Assembly (NCBI RefSeq): GCF_037392515.1
Contig: NC_090285.1
Coordinates: 3,475,501-3,539,500, forward strand
Direction: 5' to 3'
Length of the DNA stretch: 64,000 bases
Source of the DNA: Haliotis asinina
Taxonomy: Eukaryota > Mollusca > Gastropoda > Lepetellida > Haliotidae
Shown: piece by piece, positions 38,501-50,500 of the stretch
How positions within the stretch are numbered: the stretch's first letter is position 1
How the letters are laid out: each line of letters begins with the position of its first letter
Notes under the pieces: model-generated
Database searches by the model: none
The model's input: only the letters and a program-made list of their open reading frames with translations
What the model was told of the DNA's origin: nothing
Translations under genes and position numbers: made by a program

Positions 38501-41500
38501 CACAATGGGCTGCTGGAGGACATTGAGATCCTCCTCCACAGTCGCCTTCAGTCGGAAGGAAGACACAGCCGGAGTCAAGAAGACTTGGAGCAGCACAAAC
38601 CTGAAAGACAAACATACAATTGTAACCTCATCATTTGATGAACAATATATCATACAGTTCTATAAACACTTCACTGTGACTGTACATAGAGAATACTGAT
38701 ATGAGAAAAAGAAAACTGTCTGAAAGTTGAATAAGGTCACTAAGGACTTTGGATGCCAAATGCAGTCTCTGACATAAAAACCTGTGTTTCATCGGGTATC
38801 AAAAGTTAACATGATCTTGTAATGATGGAGGCATATTCTGTTACACCAAGGATGAGACGAGGAGACATGGAGTAAAAGAAAAGCATCACACAATCTTCCA
38901 CCATGACTGCCAGGTAAAGTGGGTGTACAGGAAAGTTGAAGGAAATTCCCAACTTACGCGGTTGCCATGATGATGAGCGGCGCCATGGAGATGGGTGTGA
39001 TGGTGGTGAGGGTCCATGTGATGAGGACGCTGCACACGGCTGGATACGCTGAGAACAGCAGCTGCTCTATCATCTGCAACACAGGACAACATGAATGAAC
39101 ACTGTTGTATCCCACTGTTTTCCTACTGAGACCCAGAAGCAGGCGATGAAAGGCTGTCATGTAACAAGTCATGAATTCAGTTGTCTACCAGCACATGTTG
39201 TCACATCTTTTCTCACATGAGAACTACTATGATTCCGTTGTATTTCCATTCACTTTGTTACTTATTGTATTTAAACAGTTCATAAGTATGTTGAAACAAT
39301 CCTTTAAGTGACCAGTTGAAAACATTTTTTCCTTGCTCCATCGCTGAAACGACAGCGTAGTCTTCTAACCACTACCTAACACTGACCCTCTATTGTTAAA
39401 ATATGGGACAAAGGATGTCACATTCTCTAACTATGCACATTATTATCACAGTTCAACCAAAATTTATTTGTGAGTGCTTGCAAGAATATCGTTTCCCTAC
39501 CTGTGCAAGAACTGGCTCTTCAGTCCGGAAGGCAGGAAACAGAAGGATGATCCAGCCTCCCGTCAGTATGACATAAGCATTGATAGCACCAATCAGGAAG
39601 ACATTCCACAAAGATAACCTGAAAGCACACAACAGGTCCATCCCTGTACATATAACCCTTTAAAGTGAAAACTCATCAGCCTTTTGATTGCTGGAAGACA
39701 GACAATGAGAGTTCTTCTGCCTCAGTCTAAGTACACCTAGACTCAGTATTATTTGATACACAGCTATACTGAGTCTAACAAACCTAGCAGAACCCCATTG
39801 TGCACAATGGAGCCCTCCGTATGTATCATTCGGAAGCAGTCGTGCGGAAATAGCATTTTGAATTATTCGAGTCGAAGCATTTTCAAGGTATAAGTTCAAA
39901 CAGTATATGCAACTGTTAACTTCTGCGATTTGGTATTCTGTGTTCTGATTGGTCAACATTCAAAAGGTTACCTGAAGCGACCTTCTACTTGCGTTTATTA
40001 GAATCAGCATAGCAGCATAGTGAATAATAATGAGCTCAAGTTACTGTTACCTTCTCACCACTGGTTTAGTCAGTAACATTACAGCATGGTGAGGTCAGGT
40101 CTTGAGCAGGAGAGCTATAACTACAAATATTTAATTGGGATATTTAAAATTGATAACTTAGGATCCATTTGATAAATATTTAAGGAAAATGTGAAATCAA
40201 GTTGGGAAGGGTCAACATACTTGTAAAGTACCAAGTAACTGACTTCAAATTGTTTCACTTCCCATGCAGAACAACAATTTCTGAGAGTTGTTAGGCTTGA
40301 TTAACTGTTGCGACTCTACAAGATTATAAGGTGACTTTACACAATGAGGTAGATGGACATTTGTGACATAGATGGTCAGTTGCCAAGGGAACAGCATGAC
40401 ATCTGAAATGGTTCGATTAAGTACCATTTGACATCTACCATTTGGAACAATTACTTAGATGTACCTATACTGGGTTGACGGTTGGCTGAAGGTCCACTAA
40501 CCAAGTCATTGCATAAACTGAAGAACCTATCTAATGGAGTACCAAAAGGGACCAATGGAAATAACTTGTTATTCAGATGGTATATAGGTCATTGTGTATG
40601 ACAAAGGACATCATTCAAAGGGAGGAGCCAAACTTGTCATGGGTTCTATTTTGTCCTGTAAGTTGACGGAGATTCTGGGCCCAACCGTTGACAAGAGACA
40701 CTGTCTCTGTAGGATGAGAGACTGGCTCAGATGAACTCATAGAAACAGAAGTTATCTCAGTAACCAAGAGGTTTTTCCATGAAATTTGTGTATCTGTGTT
40801 GTACTAGGAAAACTAGATAAATATCTGAGGACCTTTGTGTGAAAAATCCTTCTACAACAAATGGTCTTGAACACCGTATTGGACTCATCCTTGAATATCT
40901 ATACCAGATACATCATCCCCAGACCAAGCATGGAAGAAGGATTGATAGCCTAGGGAGAAGGGTATAACAGCCTGATACCCTCAGGTAACAGAGCCAATGG
41001 TCTGTGGGGTGAGATATGACCAATCCGTAAGACCCAGGTGTTGTATGTAAGACACCATAGCAGCCACGGAACAGAGGAATCATCAGAGGAGTATCTGTCC
41101 ATCATGGGGCACAGCTTGGTTCATGCCATCAATCAATGATTCACAAATTTTTAACTGATGATACAATGTGACATGTATACGCTTACATCCATTATGTAAC
41201 TTCTGAATAAAATTGATATTTTATACTTATCCTGACTCATGCTTATTTGCTTATGTCCTCCCTCTATACGAAGATAGTAGAACACTTGAAATCCCTTGAA
41301 GTTCCCTGCTTTGGAAGCGGACATACAATCACCCTGAACCACAGGAAACCTCTCTGTTTCCCATCACATCGGTCACACAATAAGTATAAAATATCAATTT
41401 TATTCAGAAAATTACATTGTTTTCCTTACCTTGACTCAAGCTTAGTTGCTTATAGAATCAGATGGAACTGGTGGTGGGTCTGACCACAATGGATTCTGTT

Positions 41501-44500
41501 GGCTGGCATATAAGTATGTCAAGTACTTCTCCCACCCAACCCCACCATACTGAGATAGTGTTGTGGGATACGTTCATATGTGTTTCAGTAGACAGTGGGA
41601 TCCATACTGAGATAGTGTTGTGGGATACGTTCATATGTGTTTCAGTAGACAGTGGGATCCATACTGAGATAGTGTTGTGGGATACGTTCATATGTGTTTC
41701 AGTAGACAGTGGGATCCATACTGAGATAGTGTTGTGGGATACGTTCATATGTGTTTCAGTAGACAGTGGGATCCATACTGAGATAGTGTTGTGGGATACG
41801 TTCATATGTGTTTCAGTAGACAGTGGGATCCATACTGAGATAGTGTTGTGGGATACGTTCATATGTGTTTCAGTAGACAGTGGGAACCATACTGAGATAG
41901 TGTTGTGGGATACGTTCATATGTGTTTCAGTAGACAGTGGGATCCATACTGAGATAGTGTTGTGGGATACGTTCATATGTGTTTCAGTAGACAGTGGGAT
42001 CCATACTGAGATAGTGTTGTGGGATACGTTCATATGTGTTTCAGTAGACAGTGGGAACCATACTGAGATAGTGTTGTGGGATACGTTCATATGTGTTTCA
42101 GTAGACAGTGGGATCCATACTGAGATAGTGTTGTGGGATACGTTCATATGTGTTTCAGTAGACAGTGGGATCCATACTGAGATAGTGTTGTGGGATACGT
42201 TCATATGTGTTTCAGTAGACAGTGGGATCCATACTGAGATAGTGTTGTGGGATACGTTCATATGTGTTTCAGTAGACAGTGGGAACCATACTGAGATAGT
42301 GTTGTGGGATACGTTCATATGTGTTTCAGTAGACAGTGGGAACCATACTGAGATAGTGTTGTGGGATACGTTCATATGTGTTTCAGTAGACAGTGGGATC
42401 CATACTGAGATAGTGTTGTGGGATACGTTCATATGTGTTTCAGTAGACAGTGGGATCCATACTGAGATAGTGTTGTGGGATACGTTCATATGTGTTTCAG
42501 TAGACAGTGGGATCCATACTGAGATAGTGTTGTGGGATACGTTCATATGTGTTTCAGTAGACAGTGGGATCCATACTGAGATAGTGTTGTGGGATACGTT
42601 CATATGTGTTTCAGTAGACAGTGGGATCCATACTGAGATAGTGTTGTGGGATACGTTCATATGTGTTTCAGTAGACAGTGGGATCCATACTGAGATAGTG
42701 TTGTGGGATACGTTCATATGTGTTTCAGTAGACAGTGGGAACCATACTGAGATAGTGTTGTGGGATACGTTCATATGTGTTTCAGTAGACAGTGGGAACC
42801 ATACTGAGATAGTGTTGTGGGATACGTTCATATGTGTTTCAGTAGACAGTGGGATCCATACTGAGATAGTGTTGTGGGATACGTTCATATGTGTTTCAGT
42901 AGACAGTGGGAACCATACTGAGATAGTGTTGTGGGATACGTTCATATGTGTTTCAGTAGACAGTGGGAACCATACTGAGATAGTGTTGTGGGATACGTTC
43001 ATATGTGTTTCAGTAGACAGTGGGATCCATACTGAGATAGTGTTGTGGGATACGTTCATATGTGTTTCAGTAGACAGTGGGATCCATACTGAGATAGTGT
43101 TGTGGGATACGTTCATATGTGTTTCAGTAGACAGTGGGAACCATACTGAGATAGTGTTGTGGGATACGTTCATATGTGTTTCAGTAGACAGTGGGATCCA
43201 TACTGAGATAGTGTTGTGGGATACGTTCATATGTGTTTCAGTAGACAGTGGGATCCATACTGAGATAGTGTTGTGGGATACGTTCATATGTGTTTCAGTA
43301 GACAGTGGGATCCATACTGAGATAGTGTTGTGGGATACGTTCATATGTGTTTCAGTAGACAGTGGGATCCATACTGAGATAGTGTTGTGGGATACGTTCA
43401 TATGTGTTTCAGTAGACAGTGGGATCCATACTGAGATAGTGTTGTGGGATACGTTCATATGTGTTTCAGTAGACAGTGGGATCCATACTGAGATAGTGTT
43501 GTTCGATTCATTCATATGTGTTTCAGTAGACAGTGGGATGAATAGGCGCTTGAACTTTTGTCTCCTTGATTTAGTTCACCGAAAATGTAAAACTGTCACA
43601 TTCATCAGCTTGACCCCAGATCTCCAGGTGATGACAGAACTGAGTGCCGCTAATTAGGTCAATAGCGTAGAACCTTTAAGTCCTCCAGTATGCCGTAGGT
43701 GGCATAAGTACTTCATTACTAAGGGATGTGTGGCTTTCATTGCAGTGAAGTCCTTCCACTTGGTGCATGTCTCAAATCGCATCCATTTATTATCATAAAG
43801 GAGCGAGTAAATCTACATAGACCTAAGGTGACTGCCTTTGCTACTATAGCAGAGTATCCTCTACGTATCAAGCAGGCTTTGAAACAATACATACATGTAG
43901 CTGGAAAGGACAGAAACATAAAAGGATAGTAAATGCCATATAGGGACTCAAGTTGACTCCAACCATCTCTTCGAGCAATGGAGGAGAGAGTGACATACAG
44001 GGCTGGCTGGTCATGTCACAGATGTGGTGGGACATGTGGAGGCTTCCTGTGGGTGATTGTACGTCCACTTCAAAGATGGGAACTTCAAGGGATTTCAAAG
44101 TATTCCAAATAAACATAAATAGGATAAGGAAAAATCATGATTTAAGTATGCATGAACTTACAAAAAGTCATGTATACTTCAGTTTGGAATAACCTGAATA
44201 ATCACTTGTGCTGACATTACCTTACTGTTATATCACAAAGCTACAGTGATAAGATATCCAAGTTACAACTCCAACTGGTTGATAGCAACAACTTGCCTTT
44301 AGTTCAGCCTGTTACGAGAGTGTATTTTCTGTAAATTGTATTACTATTCAAGTAATAATTATTATTGGGTCACAAGGTGTTTTACCTACTTAAACATACC
44401 AATACTCACCATATGAGTGGAAGAACAGACGCAAACACCAGTATGTGACACGGAATGAAGAACAGTGTGTAGATGATGACGGACCTTGAACAAGCAAAAA

Positions 44501-47500
44501 CAAGTTCCATGAATTACCTTGTGAAAATGAGTGAGTATGGTTTTACGCCACTGTTAGCAATATTCCACCAATCACAGCAGGGACACCAGAAATGGGTTCC
44601 ACACAAAATCATGTTTTCCAAACGACTGCTTTAACCATTAGGCTAATCGAACACCACCTAAATTACCCAGACTGAACTATGCTGGGACTGTGCATCAGTA
44701 CACCGGATATTCTCCTGTGGTGATGTACACTAGGCACATTGGTCACACGTCATTAGTGTCTTGGATGAATAGATGACATCATCTCTTTGTACTTTGGATT
44801 ATCATTAACATTATTATGACTAAATAGAGAAAAGGTAAGAAAACCGTTTTTCGAACAAAACAATTGTAAAAGTAAGTTAACTCATTCATGTGTATTAAGG
44901 GATTTGTAAAAAGGTGTCTACACATTGTTTACATTCAGTCTTAATGAACACCTAGACACATATAATATACACAAAATACAGTTATAAACAGTTATATTTC
45001 AATATACAGCTTCTATTAGGAATCTGAAATGCACATCCCTCAAAAGCATTTCAGCGTTTTGTAAGATAATGAGGTAGGCGGTCACATGGTTGTGTGACGT
45101 CAAATCTGAGAGTTGCTACATCAACACATGGAAAATACAGTGGTATCGAGCCTGTTTGTTTTCTGATTTCTGCTTCTGGTTTAGCAAATAATTCAATTCA
45201 GGAAGTCAAACCTTTATTTGGATGAAATACCAGATACAGATAATATCATATCATACAAGCTTTTCAGTTTGAAATTATTTCTAGCAGCAACACTGACATA
45301 TTGATGATTCAACCCGTTGAAAACATATAGCCATGGGACGATCATGATCTTGATTAGGTCTACGTTTTAATAAGACTTCTGAGGACTGGTATGCAAGCCA
45401 CTTGCCTATCATTTCTTCATTGAAAACTGATCAGATTCAGAATTAATACTTCAGTCACGGAAAATTAGGCAATGTTCGATCAATGTGTCAAACCTGTCTT
45501 CTGGTCCTACAGCCAATATATACATTGGGAACGTAAACACTGAAATAACTATGGTTGAGGTTCATGATTTTAAGGCTTTAAAGGAACTTGCAGCTATATT
45601 TCATGAAAAGTGTTTTCTGACAAAATTTATCCTTAAAGGTTTTAGCATAGTGATAATCTTTACCATTATAGAAGTCAACATGTTCGATCTCACAACTATA
45701 ATGTAGAGAAGTATCCGAAATATGTTAGTGTAGGTTTTCGGAGTAAGATGGTAAAGAATTTATATCGGTGCATCAAACATCAGTTTTATTACACTTTCAA
45801 TTTCGATGCACATGTAATCTGCAAAATATACATAAAACGTAAAATGATAAAGCCCTGTAACCTGCTTAACAGCTGATAATAGACGTAATAAAGAAATATA
45901 GATGCAATAAATTCTGACAAATTGCAGTACTGTATCGTTCTCTTCAACTGTCACCTAGTGAAAAAAGACATATCTTCATTGTGTTCTAGTAGTCATGTGT
46001 AAAGTGTGATCAATCCCAAAGAAAGACCACCAATCAAATCAAGAAACAAGCACACAAAAATTAAAGCAAATTAATTTATTTACATACAAACTGAATGAAT
46101 ACAGTGTGTACACCAACATCATGAAGGCGAAGGCTTGCATGTATTTTAACTGGCTGGACTCGTCGAAGCATGATTGCTCTCCAATAACATGTGACACAGT
46201 GGTGACGGCAATTTGGAAACATTTACCATCTGAACCAGGATTCAAACAGAGGAATAATATACACCTTAAGACACCAGGCACAATTGGTTTCAGATAACAC
46301 CCTAGACACACATACATGCATGATTTCATTTCATATCTTGATGCTTGTGAATTCACCAGTTCCTGTTTACTAGTTATGAATGAAAGTGTCTGGCAGAAAT
46401 ATCCTGGAAAAATAGCCTGTTGTGTCCTGCAAGTCTGTAGGAAGGAAACATATTTCTTCTTGAGAATTTCCCGAGTAGGAAATCCACGTACTCTGTGAAT
46501 AAATTTTTACATTCAATTAGAGACATTTTGTAACATAGTTTCAGGAAATTTTCTTTTGGCCATAATAATAATTTTCTTTGAAAAATACACAAATAATGTG
46601 AGTACTTTTGTCTTAAGAGGAAAATAGATATGAAGATTAAAAACAAGTGCTTTTGCAAACAAGACTTAGTGTTGACGCATTAGTTTTGAGAAAACATGCA
46701 GTAATAGTTTGGGTTTTTTTCTGTGTACCAGTTCAACTAAATGGAGCAAAGAGGCAAAAAGTATTGATTGTTGGAATTATATTTAGCACATGTTGGTCTC
46801 TTGTTCACTGGCTTGGCCTCTTGCTTTAGACTTAGGGGTAACTTACGAAAGCCCAATGCGGCCACTTTTGTAGCATAAAATAACTTTTTCAAAGATCCTC
46901 ATTACGTTGATAATTTACTCGTCGCTTCGAGTACTTCCTTGTTATTTCAATAATTTTCTTGCAACTTTGAGTATTTTCCTGTTATTACAAATATTTGTTG
47001 TTGCTTCAATTAATTTCTCATTACTTCAAGAAGTTTATCGATACTTAAAATTTCTTTTAAAAAAATTGAAATTTCAAGTATTTTCTCATTTCAATTATTT
47101 TTTCGTTCATTCGATTAATTTCTTGTTGCTTCGAGTATTTTCTCCACAATTCAAGTCTCTTTCAAAAACATGAAATTTCGAGTATTTACTCATTGATTTT
47201 GATTTATTTTTTCTTAATTTCTAAGCTTGATGAATCTAGCATCTATTGTTTAGGAGATCTGCTCCGAGCAAGATGACATCCTCATAGCCACAGCCTAAGT
47301 CACGTGTCCATGGATACAGCAAAAAATGAAATTCATATCTGGGTGTAACCATCAAATGGCACACCTGTGGATCATGCTTGATATGTGTGCCAAATTTGAT
47401 GAAGCTAGCACGTATAGTTCAAGGAAATCTGCTCTGAGCAAGATGACATTCTTGTACCCACAGCCTTAGTCACATTGGAGTGGAAACCGCAAAAGATTCA

Positions 47501-50500
47501 TATCTGGGTTTAAACCTCAAATGGCAAACCTATCTATCATGCTTGATATGTGTACCAAGTCTGATGAAGTTATCACGAATAGTTTTGGAAATATGCTTCG
47601 AACGGTATCAACCTCCCAAAAGACAGACTGCTTAGAACAACACATTTTACAATTGGTTGCTTCATGCTTAGTTAAGCTGTACCCTTGAAAATTGTGGTAT
47701 GTGCCCAGATAACAAAAGACAACATCAGGTATGGTTATACAACATCTGGCCATATGAAACTTTAAGTGTTATTGAAATTGTTCATTAATTATTTTCAAGA
47801 AAACTGCTTCGCGTAAAGGAAAGTGCTTGCTATACATGTTGTATGTGGAGACTTGATGGAAACTAATTTGTACTGATATTCATTCCAAAAGGGTATACTT
47901 TTTGACCAAATTGACTTCAGTCAAATCCTAAAAGTTATCTGATATATGATATCATTTCTTAGTTAATTCTTAGTTGCGGTTTACTCCCAAAAGACAGACC
48001 TCCTAAAAGATAGACTCAATGAATACACAAATTAACTCAGCCATGCTCTCCACTCCTATTCAATTAATGACCTCACTCGGAATCAATACAAAGTATAGTG
48101 ATTACAATGAGTTAGACCAGTTTGTGCAATCTTGGAATTCAAGTAATACTCATCATCAAAAGGATTTCATTACACAATGTATGAAAATGGACTAATTCAA
48201 GAAACTTATCTTGAATTAATCTTTCAAAGTAGAATTTAGGACAACAAATCATAGCTTACCAATGGAAAAAGGGCGCTGTCTGAATATTTTGAAAGAAAAC
48301 CAACTTTGTAGTTCAATATGTGAATTAAAAAGAGTATAGTTTATACATTATATATCTGGGCACATGCCATTTTATCAGCTTAATTAAGCCTTATGCAAGC
48401 AACCATAAAGTGAGTTGTTCTAAGCGGTTGGTCTTTTGGGTGGTCTACCCTTTGGGAAGATACCGTGGCTGCAAGGGTGTGCAACCTCCCTTTCGAACTG
48501 AAATTTTGTTTTATGACCACTGAAACTCAGGTGAAATTGAAGTGTGAAAGAAACTTGAAGTAACAAGAAAATGTTCGAAATTTGAAGCTTTTGACTGAAA
48601 CTTGAAGCGATGAGAAAATACTCGAAGCAACGAGAAATTAATCGAAGGAATGAAAAAATATTTGAAATAACAGGAAAATACTCGAAGTTACAAGACAATT
48701 ATTGAAATAACAAGAAACTACTCGAAGTAACGAGTAAATAATCAAAGTGATGAGAACTGTCTTTGAAAAAGTTATTTCATGCTACAAAGGTGGAAGCATT
48801 GGGCTTTCAAAGTAACTGATTGCCATCTTGGGTTCCCCAGACTTGGTCACTGCTACAGCATTGAGGCTGTTTTCACTGATGTGAAATGCTGCCATGTACA
48901 TCCTAAAAAATATCATTAAAGTAGCATTTTTACATTTACAAATACAAAACCCATCAAAAAAGTACATTATCTGAATGACTATTTCCCCAATTACCTGTTT
49001 TTGAAAGTGGGTTAAAAGTTACCTGCATATACAACTGCCATGATGTTTTTTTCAAGGGGTTCATAAATACCTAAGTTTTATGCAAGTGCATGAATTAAAT
49101 TTATTGTACATTCCTACTCCTCTAAGAGAGTAGGAGTGGGAAGGTGTCAACATTTTAATCATGCCCTAACACCCAACCCAATTCAACCATTTTAACTTGT
49201 TGGGGACCAGTCCCTGACTAATAGGACTCATTATTAATTACTTCTCAGTAATTATGTGGTCTCCCTTACTGCCATCTTCATATGTTGCAAGTTTTTGTTT
49301 GTCCAAGCCCATAACCCTTCCCATTTGTCCAGGAAACGGATCACTGAGTAACAGTTGCAGTGGCTGTGAAAATATATCTCTGATCGAAAATTAGTCCTAA
49401 TTATGACGTACTTTTACATCAACTATTTCTTCATATAGCTAGCTACTAGAGAGTTTATGTTGGTCCAAAACAACTACATATAAACTCACCTGCAACCATC
49501 ATCGCTTCCGGAATGCAGCTCGCTAGGTCTCTGTCCAAAGTTGACATTTCAGCCTCTAAGTTTATTTAGAATGTCGAAAGGAATGCCGATATATTGCATC
49601 CTTATACAGCTTTGACTATTCTTACCCATGTTTCACCAGAGGGTATGTCTCTTTCATATCACTTCTTCGAAAAATGTAACAAACACAGGTTGCCGAGCAT
49701 GGAGGGGTTCACAAAACGACAGTGAACAATCTATGCCCTTCTGTCTAAAAGAATTTCTCAGGAAATGTACATCCGTGTTGTTTACATAAGTGGATGATCA
49801 AACCACAAAGTGCAGTTGTCAGTTTCCAACATATAACCACAACAACGCTTTATTCAAACATTGCGCTTCATGTGTCTACTCTACACTTAATAAACGTAAA
49901 CACAACGATCAGACTCGCGGGTATGACGTCACACAACAGACAGCAGACCGCTAAAAATAAAAATATGCATACGAGTGGGTGGCGCTAAAGTGGATTTCGT
50001 TTTGGTGCACATATATAATTTTCAGGACGTTTTTACATAAACGGGTGGTGCAGATGTGTTATATATTCATGTTTGAATGACATTATGTAATAAAAATGCA
50101 TAGTGTTTAACCTTTTTAAAAATCCTTTCATGGTGTTAAAACTGAATGTGAAACTAACAGTTTTATATGTTCAGTCTTGCACAGCTAGCTCTACATTAGT
50201 GTTATTACTAGTTTCTTCTGTACCATGACAGAATTCACCTTCCTAAGGGTTGTCAATGTGGATATAGGAGATAATGAGAAAAAGATCCTGCTGGTGTTTT
50301 CAATGTAATTACACTTATCTTGAAATATCCACCCCCTTCATCAAACTAAGCCACCCTACAAGATTTGTATCTACACAGTACGTCATCATTACATTACATT
50401 GCTCACAGTGATGCAATAAATATATGTCACACTCAGATATAGCAAAGAAACGACCTCACAAGTATTGGTAAAACTTAACAACAATCTCCTTCCAAACATC

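Noticed and set aside
41458..43657. Two overlapping long ORFs (731 codons +, 685 codons -) as real repeat-protein genes
   Set aside because: They follow from a 57-bp unit that is a multiple of three inside a deleted DIRS-like element within an intron. No promoter, splice or codon evidence supports them as host genes.
46039..46356. Continuous 105-codon ORF on - as one exon
   Set aside because: Only the part from 46229 to about 46092 has an acceptor (GGTTCAG) and fits the phases of its neighbours; the rest is intron read-through.
46841..46860. Additional coding exon (ESPMLPP-like reading next to exon 48902-48817)
   Set aside because: That reading lies within the terminus of the inverted-repeat element, occurs in both arms, and ends in a stop; phase supports the junction at 48816 instead.
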